A stretch of DNA of 64,000 nucleotides from Colwellia chukchiensis (GCF_002104455.1 NZ_NBOC01000001.1:714743-778742), one strand, 5' to 3'. Positions 9,545 to 19,212 are shown, numbered from the stretch's first letter. Program-made: numbers and translations. Notes: a model not told the origin generated them from the letters alone.

Positions 9545-11308
9545 ATGTCGACAACACAAGTACAAACGGCTAGTGACCACAGCACACGAGAAAACTTTAA
9601 ACGCCTTTTAGCGTATGCTAAAGCCTATAAAGCCGCGGCACTTGTGTCGGTGCTAGGTATGTTAGGCTACGCGGCAATAGACAGTTTTGTTTTTTCACAA
9701 TTACAGCCCTTAATCGATAAGGGCTTAGATGGCCAAGACCCAACGTTTATGAAATGGGCGCCATACTTTATCGTGGTTATGTTTATTTTGCGGGGGATTT
9801 GCCATTTTGCCGGCAACTACTGCTTAGCTTGGTTAGGTAATAATGTGGTAGCAAATATTCGCCAAGAGCTATTTGAACATGTCATGTCAATGCCGGTGGC
9901 TTATCACGATAAAGAGTCTACCGGCAGTTTAATCTCTAAATTAACCTTTGATACCGAGCAGGTACTCAGTGCCGTTTCTAAAGCCTTGTTAACCTTAGTG
10001 CAACAGGGGGCTTTTGTGATTGGGCTGCTGATTGTAATGTTCTATAACAGTTGGCAGTTAGCATCAATTTTTTTACTTATAACGCCCGTGATCGCCGGCA
10101 TAGTCACCTTAGTGTCACGACGTTTTCGCAGTATAAGTAAAGGTATTCAAAATGCCATGGGGGAGGTTACTACTGCTGCAGAGCAAACCTTTAATGGTCA
10201 TAAGGTGGTCTTAACTTTTGATGGTCAACAACGAGAGTTTGAGCGCTTTGAACAAATAAATCGCCACAATCGCCAACAGCGGATGAAAATGGTGGCGACA
10301 CAAGCAGCAAGCGTGCCTGTTATTCAAATAATAGCCTCTTTTGCCTTAGCGTTTGTGTTATATGTGGCGAATTTAGAGTCGATGCGCGCCGATATAACCC
10401 CTGGTATTTTTATGACCGTTTTAATGTGTATGGTTACCTTGCTGCGACCTTTAAAATTGTTAACCACAGTCAATAGTGAGTTTCAAAAAGGTATGGCGGC
10501 TTGTGTCAGTATTTTTGGCGTACTCGATCAAGAAACCGAGCGTGATACCGGCACTGTGACACTAAAACGTGCCCAAGGCACATTGGCGTTTAAACATGTA
10601 AACTTTTTTTATAATGACGGTGAAGAAAAACAAGCATTAACCGACTTAAGCTTTACGGCCAATGTTGGTGAAACCGTGGCCCTAGTGGGGCGCTCAGGCA
10701 GCGGTAAGTCTACTGCTAGTGCGTTATTATTACGTTTTTACGATGCATCGTCGGGGCAAGTGTTAATTGATGGTCGCGATATTACCGAATACAAGCTAAA
10801 AGACTTGCGTAAACAATTTGCCTATGTTTCGCAACAAGTGGTGCTATTTAACGACTCGATTGCCAATAATATTGCTTATGGTAAACCAGAAGCGAGTCGC
10901 GACGAGATTGAAGATGCCGCACGAAAAGCGCATGTAATGGAGTTTGTTGCTGAGTTACCTGATGGGCTTGACACTAACATTGGTGACAATGGTGCTATGT
11001 TATCGGGTGGCCAACGCCAACGTGTTGCCATCGCCAGAGCGCTGCTTTGCGACGCGCCATTTTTAATTTTAGATGAAGCCACCAGTGCTTTAGATACCGA
11101 ATCGGAACGTCATATTCAAGAAGCGCTTGCGCTGTTGCAAAAAAATCGCACCAGTATTGTTATTGCGCACCGTTTATCGACCATAGAAAATGCCGATAAA
11201 ATTATTGTGATGGAACAAGGGCAAATAAAAGAACAAGGGGATCACCACACTTTGCTAGCCAAAGATGGTGTCTATGCTCAGCTACATAAATTTCAATTTG
11301 GCGCTTAG
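9545..11308 (+). CDS. msbA: Lipid A export ABC transporter MsbA
   Basis: Homodimeric flippase moving core-lipid A across the inner membrane. Residues 1-330 hold the six-helix transmembrane domain, and the rest is the ATPase with Walker A GRSGSGKST (about residue 382), signature LSGGQRQR (about 486), Walker B LILDEATSALD and the switch histidine in IAHRLS. 587 residues, near the E. coli length (582). It is followed 22 bases later by lpxK, as in the conserved msbA-lpxK pair, so the two are probably one transcript that couples lipid A completion to export. Confidence 0.96.
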   Translation: MSTTQVQTASDHSTRENFKRLLAYAKAYKAAALVSVLGMLGYAAIDSFVFSQLQPLIDKGLDGQDPTFMKWAPYFIVVMFILRGICHFAGNYCLAWLGNNVVANIRQELFEHVMSMPVAYHDKESTGSLISKLTFDTEQVLSAVSKALLTLVQQGAFVIGLLIVMFYNSWQLASIFLLITPVIAGIVTLVSRRFRSISKGIQNAMGEVTTAAEQTFNGHKVVLTFDGQQREFERFEQINRHNRQQRMKMVATQAASVPVIQIIASFALAFVLYVANLESMRADITPGIFMTVLMCMVTLLRPLKLLTTVNSEFQKGMAACVSIFGVLDQETERDTGTVTLKRAQGTLAFKHVNFFYNDGEEKQALTDLSFTANVGETVALVGRSGSGKSTASALLLRFYDASSGQVLIDGRDITEYKLKDLRKQFAYVSQQVVLFNDSIANNIAYGKPEASRDEIEDAARKAHVMEFVAELPDGLDTNIGDNGAMLSGGQRQRVAIARALLCDAPFLILDEATSALDTESERHIQEALALLQKNRTSIVIAHRLSTIENADKIIVMEQGQIKEQGDHHTLLAKDGVYAQLHKFQFGA

Positions 11309-11330
11309 CTAAATAACGCGGTGACAATCA

Positions 11331-12398
11331 ATGCGCTTAATTGAAAAAGTTTGGTTTCACGGACATGCAGCAAAATGGCTACTGGTTCCGGTTTTGTTAC
11401 CACTGACAGTTTTATTTGCCTTGGTTAGTTGGCTGCGCCGCCTTGCTTATCAACTTGGGGTGTTGTCGCAAGTTACCAGCTCCGTGCCGGTGGTGGTGGT
11501 GGGTAATATTGGCATTGGCGGTAACGGTAAAACGCCATTAGTCTTGTATTTAGTAGAGCAATTAAGCCAGCAGGGGATAAAAGTCGGCGTTGTAAGCCGC
11601 GGCTACGGCGCCAAAGCGCCGCATTATCCTTATCATGTCACTGCCGAAAGTAGTGCGATACAAGCCGGCGATGAACCCTTATTAATACAGCGACGCAGTG
11701 GCGTTGACGTGGTGATTGGTGCTGATCGTGTACAAGCTTGTCAGCGGCTTATCGAACTGGGCTGTGAGCTCATTATTGCCGATGATGGCTTACAGCATTA
11801 TCGCTTAGCACGGGCTTTTGAATTTATTGTTGTCGATGGCAGGCGCTTATTCGGTAATGGGCTCTTGCTACCTGCAGGGCCGCTACGCGAGCGCATAGCG
11901 CGGATAAAGTCAGCAGACTGTGTAGTGGTTAATGGTGAGAGCACATGGCCCGAGCAGGCAAGTAAGTTGTCGGTACCTGTGGTAACTATGCAGCTTAGTG
12001 CGAAAAACCTTGTGCATGTTAAAAGCGGACGGCATGTTAAATTAGCGGATTTTTTACAACAACAGCAAGTGCAGGAAAACGGCATTAATGCCATTGCCGG
12101 TATCGGCGATCCGCAACGCTTTTTTAACTCGCTAACCCAGTATGGTTTTAAGCTGAATGACAAACAAGGGTTTGTTGACCACCAAGCGTATACCGAGCAG
12201 GATTTACGCGCATTTGCCGCGGATATGGCGTTGTTAATGACAGAAAAAGACGCGGTAAAGTGTGCTGAGTTTGCGCAAGAAAATTATTGGTATGTACCGG
12301 TGGATGCTATGTTTACAGCGCATCAGGGTAGTGACACTATGACCCATATCGTAGCAACGCTTGCAGCACTTGCTGATAAGCGACACCAAGACAGTTAA
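11331..12398 (+). CDS. lpxK: Tetraacyldisaccharide 4'-kinase LpxK
   Basis: Phosphorylates the 4' position of the tetraacyldisaccharide intermediate to make lipid IVA in lipid A synthesis, at the inner membrane. An N-terminal membrane-associated helix (residues about 16-36) is followed by the unusual P-loop GNIGIGGNGKTP (about residues 58-69) and the DDGLQHYRL motif (about residue 150), both diagnostic for LpxK. 355 residues, slightly longer than E. coli LpxK (328). It sits between msbA and the trm112-like/kdsB genes, all serving inner-core LPS. Confidence 0.96.
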   Translation: MRLIEKVWFHGHAAKWLLVPVLLPLTVLFALVSWLRRLAYQLGVLSQVTSSVPVVVVGNIGIGGNGKTPLVLYLVEQLSQQGIKVGVVSRGYGAKAPHYPYHVTAESSAIQAGDEPLLIQRRSGVDVVIGADRVQACQRLIELGCELIIADDGLQHYRLARAFEFIVVDGRRLFGNGLLLPAGPLRERIARIKSADCVVVNGESTWPEQASKLSVPVVTMQLSAKNLVHVKSGRHVKLADFLQQQQVQENGINAIAGIGDPQRFFNSLTQYGFKLNDKQGFVDHQAYTEQDLRAFAADMALLMTEKDAVKCAEFAQENYWYVPVDAMFTAHQGSDTMTHIVATLAALADKRHQDS

Positions 12399-12460
12399 TT
12401 AATCGTTTGGCATGATGATGTTTCATCAAGCCAAGAGCTAACAAGTAAAGAGAGAATAAA

Positions 12461-12643
12461 ATGGCATTTGATACAAAATTAATGGAAATTTTAGCTTGCC
12501 CAGTGTGTAAGGGTAAATTAGCGCATGATAAAGAGCAAAAAGAGTTGATTTGTAAGTTTGACCGCCTAGCTTTTGCCATTGACAAGGATATTCCAGTACT
12601 ACTGGAAAGCGAAGCGCGACGTATTGCCTTAGACGATGCATAA
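12461..12643 (+). CDS. Trm112-like zinc-ribbon-type small protein (YcaR family)
   Basis: 60-residue protein of the Trm112/UPF0434 family. The core is [17 protein letters not shown] followed by [20 protein letters not shown], with Cys residues in CPVC and a third Cys in LICK. Family members in eukaryotes activate methyltransferases. In bacteria the YcaR type is of unclear function but is almost always next to lpxK/kdsB, as here. An AGAGAG stretch lies ahead of the ATG. Co-transcription with lpxK upstream and kdsB 49 bases downstream is likely. Confidence 0.9.
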   Translation: MAFDTKLMEILACPVCKGKLAHDKEQKELICKFDRLAFAIDKDIPVLLESEARRIALDDA

Positions 12644-12692
12644 CGCAACTGATTGCAAATTTTTAGTGTAAACAAGATTTAAAGAGGTTGAT

Positions 12693-13463
12693 ATGTCGTT
12701 TGTGGTTGTGATCCCCGCGCGTTTTGAGTCATCACGCTTACCGGGTAAAGTACTGGCCGATATTGCCGGCAAGCCCATGATCCAATGGGTGGTAGAAAAA
12801 GCACGCGATAGTGGTGCCGAGCAAGTGATTGTTGCCACCGACAATGATGAGGTGGCGCGTGTCGTGCAGGGCTTTGGTGCTGAGGTGTGTAAAACCCGCG
12901 CTGATCATCAATCGGGCACTGAGCGCCTTGCTGAGGTCATGGAAACTTACCAATTTTCAGACCAACAGGTCATTGTCAATGTACAAGGCGATGAGCCGTT
13001 TATACCAGTAGAAAATATTGCCCAAGTAGCAGAAAATTTATCACGTCAGCGTGATGCTCGCATGGCAACACTAGCGATGAAAATTGAAGATGCTGCCGAA
13101 GCAGTAAACCCTAATGCGGTAAAAGTCATATGTGATAAAGCTGGTTATGCTTTGTATTTTAGTCGAGCCACGATTCCTTACGATCGAGGACGTTTTCTTA
13201 ATAACGATGCTATTGATAGCATAGGTGATTTTTACCTCAGGCACATTGGCATTTATGCCTACCGCGCTGGCTTTATTAAAGACTATGTAAAATGGCCGGC
13301 AAGTCAATTAGAGCAAGTCGAGTCGTTAGAGCAATTGCGGGTGCTTTGGCAAGGAGAAAAAATTCATGTCGCGGTGGCAAAAACACGACTGGCGGTAGAA
13401 GGAGTTGATACCCCAGAAGACCTAGCAAAAGCTCGGGCATACGCGCAGTCATTATCAAATTAG
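12693..13463 (+). CDS. kdsB: 3-deoxy-manno-octulosonate cytidylyltransferase KdsB
   Basis: Activates Kdo with CTP to CMP-Kdo, the donor for the first inner-core sugar of LPS. The nucleotide-binding motif [13 protein letters not shown] is at the N-terminus, followed by the ATDN motif and NVQGDEPF (metal/CTP site, about residue 95). 256 residues, standard length. Shine-Dalgarno AGAGG is 6 bases before the ATG. It is the last gene of the LPS block; azlC begins 144 bases later and is functionally unrelated. Confidence 0.96.
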   Translation: MSFVVVIPARFESSRLPGKVLADIAGKPMIQWVVEKARDSGAEQVIVATDNDEVARVVQGFGAEVCKTRADHQSGTERLAEVMETYQFSDQQVIVNVQGDEPFIPVENIAQVAENLSRQRDARMATLAMKIEDAAEAVNPNAVKVICDKAGYALYFSRATIPYDRGRFLNNDAIDSIGDFYLRHIGIYAYRAGFIKDYVKWPASQLEQVESLEQLRVLWQGEKIHVAVAKTRLAVEGVDTPEDLAKARAYAQSLSN

Positions 13464-13607
13464 CGTTGCTCAAATCGTTATCAAAACATCACATGGTGTT
13501 GTTAAGCAATGCAGTGATAATTTCGCGGCTATGTGGCGCGTAAACATGGCACATCATGCACTCAAACAGTAAAGTAAGCGCATAATTTAAGGTTAGGTGA
13601 ACAGTTC

Positions 13608-14369
13608 ATGGCTTTAAGCAAACAAAAAGCCCGTTGGTTAATGGCACAAAAAGGCTTTTTAGATATGCTGCCGCTAAATCTAGCGGTGTTACCTTGGGGT
13701 ATTCTTTGCGGCTCTTTGGCAATTCAACGTGACTTTAGTGTGCTTGAAGCGATTTTGATGCCGTTAATTGTATTTGCCGGCTCAGTACAGTTGGTCTCTA
13801 TTGAGTTAATAGCGAATCAAACGTCTTTGCTAACTGTGTTATTTACTAGCTTTATTATTAGCTCACGGCACTTTTTATACGGTCTGGCACTACGAGATAA
13901 ATTAAAAAAACTGCCAAGCAAGTGGCGTTATGGTATTGGCTTTTTATTAACCGATGAATTGTTTGCGTTATCAGGGCATCGTAAAGCCTGTGTTGGTCAA
14001 TTGCGGTTAATTTACGCGCTAGTTGCCGGCGGTAGTTTTTATATTTTCTGGCTGTTATGGAATATTGTTGGTGTAGTTGCCGGTAGCTACTTACCTGACT
14101 TGACCCACTTAGGCTTAGATTTTGCCATAGCCGTGACCTTTATTGCCTTAGTGATCCCGAGCATTATTAACTTACCGGTGTTAGTGACTGTGCTATGCGC
14201 CGGGGTTTTATCGGTATTGTTTAAATTATTACAGTTTGAGTTAGACTTAGTTGCCGCGGCACTCATTGCTATGTATGGCGGCTATTTGACCGACCGCTGG
14301 CTACAAAGACGTGCGGATAAAAACGGCAACGTTGTCGACAAAAATAAAACTAAGCAGGGGATATCATGA
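13608..14369 (+). CDS. azlC: AzlC family branched-chain amino acid exporter, large subunit
   Basis: Membrane subunit of an AzlCD-type (YgaZH-like) exporter of branched-chain amino acids or their analogues. The sequence has the family N-terminus DMLPLNLAVLPWGILCG, the SSRHFLYGLALRD segment near residues 84-98, and about six TM helices; the final ~15 residues are hydrophilic. 253 residues. It overlaps azlD by 4 bases (ATGA), so the subunits are translationally coupled. No regulator of the Lrp/AzlB type is adjacent. The actual substrate is inferred only from the family. Confidence 0.88.
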   Translation: MALSKQKARWLMAQKGFLDMLPLNLAVLPWGILCGSLAIQRDFSVLEAILMPLIVFAGSVQLVSIELIANQTSLLTVLFTSFIISSRHFLYGLALRDKLKKLPSKWRYGIGFLLTDELFALSGHRKACVGQLRLIYALVAGGSFYIFWLLWNIVGVVAGSYLPDLTHLGLDFAIAVTFIALVIPSIINLPVLVTVLCAGVLSVLFKLLQFELDLVAAALIAMYGGYLTDRWLQRRADKNGNVVDKNKTKQGIS

Positions 14370-14683
14370 CATTGCTGACCATTTGTTTAATGGCCTTGAT
14401 CACCTTTACGACGCGTTATTTATTTATTCATCCGCGATTGCCGGTGCGTTTGGGCGCTAAAATGGCGAAATTTTTAAGCTATAGTGCCCCCGCCGTGTTA
14501 ACTGCAATTTGGGTACCTATTATTTTTGTGCAGCAAGGGCAATTAAATGTTTCTTGGCAAAACCCATACTTAATTGCCGCTTCTTTGTCTGTGCTTGCCG
14601 CGGCTAAAACGAAAAGTATTTACTTTACTATGTTTGTCGGGCTAGTTAGCTTTGTTTTAAGTCGTTACTTATTAGCCCTTTAA
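14366..14683 (+). CDS. azlD: AzlD family branched-chain amino acid exporter, small subunit
   Basis: 105-residue partner of AzlC with about four TM helices and the typical ITFTTRYLFIHPRLPVRL N-terminus. Its ATG overlaps the azlC stop (ATGA). AzlD proteins are needed with AzlC for export. Nothing unusual is seen. Confidence 0.87.
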   Translation: MTLLTICLMALITFTTRYLFIHPRLPVRLGAKMAKFLSYSAPAVLTAIWVPIIFVQQGQLNVSWQNPYLIAASLSVLAAAKTKSIYFTMFVGLVSFVLSRYLLAL

Positions 14684-14833
14684 ATGTGATGGCGTTACAT
14701 TAACGCATTGTGCTGTGCGTAAATGAGTCACTTTTCAGGGCTTGATAGTTAAAAATGCTCTGTTTATCGAATAAAGCTTGTCAGGTTATATTGCGAGCTT
14801 TTATTATGCCTTACCGCTTTTTCCACACAAAAC

Positions 14834-16279
14834 ATGATCAATATTATTATGACCTTTTTAAAATCATTAACCACGATCGCTATTGTCAGCGCACTTACTT
14901 TTATCCCCAGCCTTGAGATTCATGGCAAAGAAAATAAAGCCCAGTCAAATTCTAGCTGGCTAAATCTTAGCGCGAAAGAACTAAAAGCCGTTGAGCAATA
15001 TGCCGATGAATATAAAGACTATATTTTTAAGACGCCCACCGAGCTAACCTTTGTCAGTGAAACTATTAAGCGCGTTGAACAACAGGGCTTTAAAAGGTTG
15101 ACTGAGCAAAGTCAATTAACCCCAGGTGCGCGGTTTTATGATGTTAATCGCGATCGCGCCATTACCTTAATTGTGATTGGCAACAAGCCGTTGCAGCAAG
15201 GAACCCGCATTGTTGGTGCTCATATTGATGCACCGCGCCTTGAGCTTAAAGGTCGTCCTTTGTTTGAAAAACAAGAGTTTGCGCTTTTTCAAACCTATAT
15301 TCATGGCGGCATAAAAACCTATCAATGGGTTAATATCCCATTAGCCTTAGTAGGCAGAGTCGATAAAAAAGATGGCAGTACCGTAAATATTTCAGTTGGC
15401 TTTGATGACGATGAGCCTATTTTTATGGTGACAGATCTGGCGCCGCACGTTGACTCACCGCACCGTAAACGCACGGCTCGAGAAGTGATCGGCAAAGAAG
15501 AACTTGATGTAATAGTTGCCGCAAAGCCGGCACTAGATAAAAGCATAAAAACGCAGGTACGCGAGTATTTAAAGGCGGAATATGATATTTCATTGGCCGA
15601 TTTGGTTTCCGCAGAGTTAGCGCTTGTGCCGGCAACAAAACCGCGCGATGTTGGCTTTGATCGCAGCATGATCGCGGCTTACGGTCAAGATGATAAAGCG
15701 TCAGCTATTGCGGCGGTCAAAGCTATGACAGCATTAAAAACGCCAGAGCACACCGCGTTGGCTTATTTAGTTGATAATGAGGAAGTCGGTAATATTAATA
15801 ATACCGGCGCGAGCTCAACTTACTTAGTCGACTTGATCAGTAGCTTGCTCTATAACAAACAAGGGGCTAACTATAATGACTATCACTTACGTCAAGTATT
15901 GCGTCATAGCAAAGTGATTTCTGCTGATGTTAACCCAGGTGTTAACCCAACCTGGCCGAATGTTTGGGAGTTAGGCAATGCGCCTCGTCTGGGTTATGGC
16001 GTTAACTTAAAGCTCTATGGTGGCGGCTTTAATGCTAATTCAGAATATATGGCCTGGACACGAAACTATTTAGATAATGCCAATATAAAATGGCAAACCT
16101 CGACTTATAAAGGTAAGGCGTCAGGCGGTACTATCGGAAGTGACTTATCTAATGACAATATGGAAGTGGTTGATTTTGGTATTCCAATTTTATCCATACA
16201 TTCGCCATATGCCGTAGGCTCGAAAGTGGACTTATACGCTTTGTATAAAGCGATGTCAGCGTTTTATCAGGCAAAATAA
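14834..16279 (+). CDS. Exported M18 family aminopeptidase
   Basis: Di-zinc aminopeptidase of the M18 family (aspartyl aminopeptidase/aminopeptidase I). Metal ligands are visible: GAHIDAPRLE (His about 129, Asp about 131), QDDKASA (about residue 283), the DNEEVG glutamates (about 315), SADVNPG, and the C-terminal SIHSPYAVG histidine (about 457). Unlike typical cytoplasmic M18 enzymes, it begins with a hydrophobic segment after a Lys (LTTIAIVSALTFIPSL), which looks like a signal peptide or membrane anchor before residue 35. An ATG at 14849 would shorten the n-region by five residues. Transcribed alone, with a strong terminator after it. 481 residues. Confidence 0.88.
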   Translation: MINIIMTFLKSLTTIAIVSALTFIPSLEIHGKENKAQSNSSWLNLSAKELKAVEQYADEYKDYIFKTPTELTFVSETIKRVEQQGFKRLTEQSQLTPGARFYDVNRDRAITLIVIGNKPLQQGTRIVGAHIDAPRLELKGRPLFEKQEFALFQTYIHGGIKTYQWVNIPLALVGRVDKKDGSTVNISVGFDDDEPIFMVTDLAPHVDSPHRKRTAREVIGKEELDVIVAAKPALDKSIKTQVREYLKAEYDISLADLVSAELALVPATKPRDVGFDRSMIAAYGQDDKASAIAAVKAMTALKTPEHTALAYLVDNEEVGNINNTGASSTYLVDLISSLLYNKQGANYNDYHLRQVLRHSKVISADVNPGVNPTWPNVWELGNAPRLGYGVNLKLYGGGFNANSEYMAWTRNYLDNANIKWQTSTYKGKASGGTIGSDLSNDNMEVVDFGIPILSIHSPYAVGSKVDLYALYKAMSAFYQAK

Positions 16280-16312
16280 TCTTGCAGCACGCACACAGTA
16301 TGCGTAAAAACG

Positions 16313-16350
16313 AAAAAGCCATAACGACTAAGTTGAAGTTATGGCTTTTT
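16313..16350 (+). terminator. Intrinsic terminator after the M18 peptidase gene
   Basis: Inverted repeat AAAAAGCCATAAC / GTTATGGCTTTTT with a 12-base loop and T-run. It is symmetrical and may also serve the convergent acyltransferase gene. Confidence 0.85.
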
Positions 16351-16393
16351 TATATCAGTGGAGCTTTTGCTGTGCCTAGCAGGTACGTAACGG

Positions 16394-17491
16394 TTAAAGT
16401 TGCTGCTTAGCGGTTACTGGGTTAGCGTACATGGTTAATAACCAGCGTTGTTGCTCAGCGTTTAAGTTTTCCATACGTTTATCAAGTTGTGCCATGACCT
16501 TGCTATCAGCGGCTTGCTGATTAAGGCTAGCGTGGGCAACTAGGTTACTGTCGTAAAGTTTGTAGTTGCCAATAATTTCTTTATCTATCGCTGCGGCAAT
16601 CGCTTTACTATCGGCAAAGTCACCTTGTATGGGTTGGCAAAACTCGATATGTACGCGGCCTTTCTGTCCGATTAAGCCTTGGGTGATACTTTTTAGGTCT
16701 TCACCTTCTTGTTTTTGATAATGCCCTGTTGCTGCTCTTTCTGCCAGTTCAATGGCTTTATCATGATCACAAGGATCATACTCGTAAGATATTGATACCG
16801 GTACTATATTTAGCTCGCTAAGGTAATCAGCAATCGATGTTTGCTTATCTTTATTGAGCAATAACATGGAAATTAACGCGGCATTGGTTTTATCAATACC
16901 GTCTTTGGCTCGCCCTTCACGTTGCGCTATCCAGATGTTTTGTTGACGGTTGACTATGCTGTCGTGGATATAGGCGGATAGTTGTTTTGATGCCTTCAAC
17001 ATGGCGCGTTTGTTTTCTTCACTGCGCTTAACAATAAAACTTTTATTAATGCGCATTAAATCAGCCACCCAAGGTTGGTGTAGTAAGTTATCACCCACGG
17101 CGGCTTCAACCGTATTGAGGCCATTTTTATGCAGTGCTAAATTTACCAAGGCAACGTCTAAAACAATATCTCTGTGGTTGCTAATAAATAATGCCGGTTT
17201 ACTGCTATCAAAGTTTGCTAAGCCATTAAAGCTAAAGCCAGCAGTACTTTTTTTGATTAAATGATGTAAATACTTCGCCACTTCCATTTGGATTTTATCG
17301 ATACTATGAAACTTTTTGACACGAAATTTTAGTGACCATTTCACCATTGCACAGGCCAATTGCGGCAACAGTTGATAGAGGCGTGGCATTTTTAAACTTG
17401 CGATCGAGGCTTGTAAACCGGGCTGGTTAATTAGATTTTCGATTACAGCAACTACCTCATCATCACGATAAGGGCGAATATCATCAAACAT
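16394..17491 (-). CDS. PlsC-like 1-acylglycerol-3-phosphate acyltransferase family protein
   Basis: Acyltransferase of the PlsC/LPLAT superfamily, probably acting on a lysophospholipid or related acceptor at the inner membrane. The block I motif SNHRDIVLD (an HX4D variant, HRDIVLD) is near residue 107, and the block III-like QREGRAKDG near residue 190. 365 residues, longer than PlsC (about 245), with an N-terminal ~85-residue extension and a C-terminal tail. It resembles the group of marine gammaproteobacterial acyltransferases often annotated as cytochrome C oxidase Cbb3-like or 1-acyl-sn-glycerol-3-phosphate acyltransferases. The acceptor cannot be told from sequence. Monocistronic. Confidence 0.82.
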   Translation of the reverse strand: MFDDIRPYRDDEVVAVIENLINQPGLQASIASLKMPRLYQLLPQLACAMVKWSLKFRVKKFHSIDKIQMEVAKYLHHLIKKSTAGFSFNGLANFDSSKPALFISNHRDIVLDVALVNLALHKNGLNTVEAAVGDNLLHQPWVADLMRINKSFIVKRSEENKRAMLKASKQLSAYIHDSIVNRQQNIWIAQREGRAKDGIDKTNAALISMLLLNKDKQTSIADYLSELNIVPVSISYEYDPCDHDKAIELAERAATGHYQKQEGEDLKSITQGLIGQKGRVHIEFCQPIQGDFADSKAIAAAIDKEIIGNYKLYDSNLVAHASLNQQAADSKVMAQLDKRMENLNAEQQRWLLTMYANPVTAKQQL

Positions 17492-17890
17492 TAAAAAAAA
17501 TCTCTTTTATCGGGCCGAAAAAAATAATTTATCGAGCAAGGATTATAACGAGTCAACGCATAAAATGCGCGTTGTTTTTGTATTTGCTTGATATTTAAAC
17601 TGGGTGGCATTATCTGCTAAATTGATGGCCGTTATGGCGTTTTTTTTAAAAACTTAAAGTGTAAAGTATTTTTTAAAATATTTTTACAAGCGATGGCGGC
17701 GTAGCTAACAATGCAGCCATAAGCAGTTCATCAGGCTGCGACCTTTTCTTTATTGTTTTACGGTAAAAAACGTTAATATTACGTCACTCAGCGAAAAGCG
17801 CACATTATGATAATATTTTGCGAATTAACTTGCGTTTTTAACTGTTAGCCCCGAGTATTGATATGAGTAACTAAAAAAAAGGAATACCGA
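17492..17890. other. Divergent intergenic region, acyltransferase / hpf
   Basis: About 400 AT-rich bases carrying both promoters by position. I cannot assign a clear -35/-10 pair. Long A and T runs near 17640-17690 suggest curved DNA or an UP-like element. No small ORF is convincing. Confidence 0.35.
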
Positions 17891-18247
17891 ATGAAAATAA
17901 ATCTTTCAGGTCATCATGTTGACGTTACTGATTCAGTTAAAGAACATATCAATGAGAAGTTTTCTAAAATTGCCAGCCACTTTCCTACTTTAATTTCGCT
18001 CGATGTTAATCTGTCGCTCGTGCATAACAAGCATAATGTTGAGCTGCGCACAACATATGAAGGAGGCCGTATCTCTGCGTCGGGTAATGATCCTGTTATG
18101 TATCCTGCTATTGCCATTGCCGCTAAAAAACTTGATGCTGCATTAAAACATCGCAAGGGGTTATTGAAAGCAAACCTACATACTAAGCCCGAAACTACTG
18201 CACCCGATATTGCACATGAGAAAGTGCAAGAAATGAACCTGAAATAA
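17891..18247 (+). CDS. hpf: Ribosome hibernation promoting factor (HPF/RaiA family)
   Basis: Binds the 30S decoding centre in stationary phase and stops translation. The fold is beta-alpha-beta-beta-beta-alpha. The sequence matches HPF (INLSGHHVDVTDSVKEHI at the start, GNDPVMYPAI before the second helix). It is 118 residues against 95 for E. coli HPF, because of a ~23-residue C-terminal tail like that of RaiA/YfiA. Whether it acts as a dimerising HPF or an anti-dimerising RaiA is therefore open. A strong AAGGA lies 6 bases before the ATG. Single gene with its own terminator. Confidence 0.9.
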   Translation: MKINLSGHHVDVTDSVKEHINEKFSKIASHFPTLISLDVNLSLVHNKHNVELRTTYEGGRISASGNDPVMYPAIAIAAKKLDAALKHRKGLLKANLHTKPETTAPDIAHEKVQEMNLK

Positions 18248-18274
18248 TGGCGAATTAATCACTCAATGTTTGAC

Positions 18275-18302
18275 AAAAAAAGGAGGTTTTGCCTCCTTTT
18301 TT
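18275..18302 (+). terminator. Intrinsic terminator after hpf
   Basis: Stem AAGGAGG / CCTCCTT with a short TTTTG loop, preceded by A-run and followed by T-run. Confidence 0.88.
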
Positions 18303-18558
18303 GTTTGCAAAATCTTAGGTACATTTAAAACCAATGTACTCATTGTTGCTCGCTTTTTAAGTAGCGTAACTACTATTTATAGCTCGCGCGCGATTAAATC
18401 CGTTTTAAATTGAATGCATTCTAATCCTGAAAAATCAACAGACCCTATTATTAGGCAGAGTTTGTATCAGCTTCAGCTAAGTTTTCGCGTTGGTAACACA
18501 AAAAGTTACTGGCCATGGTATAGTTGGGTTATTACCGTATATCATCAGCACATACCTT

Positions 18559-18969
18559 ATGTTAGAAATCTCTAATACTGTCACGCTTGCCGATTGGGAA
18601 ATCGAGCTAACCGGTATTCGCGCGACGGGCAATGGCGGTCAGCGCGTAAATAAAGTGGAAACCGCTATTCATTTACGTTTTGATATTAACCGCTCTTCTT
18701 TGCCGGCCATTTATAAACAACGATTACTCAAGCTCTCAGATAGCCGTATTTCGCAAGATGGCATTATTATTATTAAAGCGCAGTCATTTAGAACCCAGTC
18801 AATGAATAAAGACGATGCTTTGCAACGGCTAAAAGCCTTGATTTTATCGGCCATGCAAGTAAAAAAAGTACGACGTGCGACAACACCGACTAAAGCATCA
18901 AAGCGCCGACGATTGGATGCTAAAAAAAGAGTCAGTGCTAATAAGGCTTTGCGCGGTAAAGTTTTATAA
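18559..18969 (+). CDS. arfB: Alternative ribosome-rescue factor ArfB (YaeJ)
   Basis: Codon-independent peptidyl-tRNA hydrolase that frees ribosomes stalled on non-stop mRNA. The catalytic GGQ is at residues 26-28 in RATGNGGQRVNK, and the C-terminus is the Lys/Arg-rich tail (about residues 100-136) that enters the empty mRNA channel. I start at the ATG at 18559 (136 residues, close to E. coli's 140). An upstream in-frame TTG at 18490 would add 23 residues with no family counterpart. Release factor 1/2 is excluded by size and lack of the codon-recognition domains. Confidence 0.92.
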   Translation: MLEISNTVTLADWEIELTGIRATGNGGQRVNKVETAIHLRFDINRSSLPAIYKQRLLKLSDSRISQDGIIIIKAQSFRTQSMNKDDALQRLKALILSAMQVKKVRRATTPTKASKRRRLDAKKRVSANKALRGKVL

Positions 18970-19212
18970 TTCTTGTTATAGCAATAGCTCATGGTTAATC
19001 GGTAGCAAACTTATGCACCTTAGTGCGTAAACCCTGCAGTAGACATGATTGGTGAGCACGCTACGCTTAAATTAGTGGGGACTTACAACACGATAATGCA
19101 AATGGCTTACTGGGTGGCTTAGGTGTTTTACAAAGCAACGAAAAAGCGCTAGTTTGGGCTCTGCTAACCACAGTATATAAGCATGAGTGATAGTAATGGA
19201 AATTAACATTTA

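Noticed and set aside
12337..12675. 112-codon minus-strand frame over the Trm112-like gene
   Set aside because: Antisense shadow of a well-supported small gene; no ribosome-binding site.
17605..17617. Sigma-54-like TGGCAT...TGC upstream of hpf
   Set aside because: Only 8 bases between GG and GC instead of 10, so not a -24/-12 promoter.
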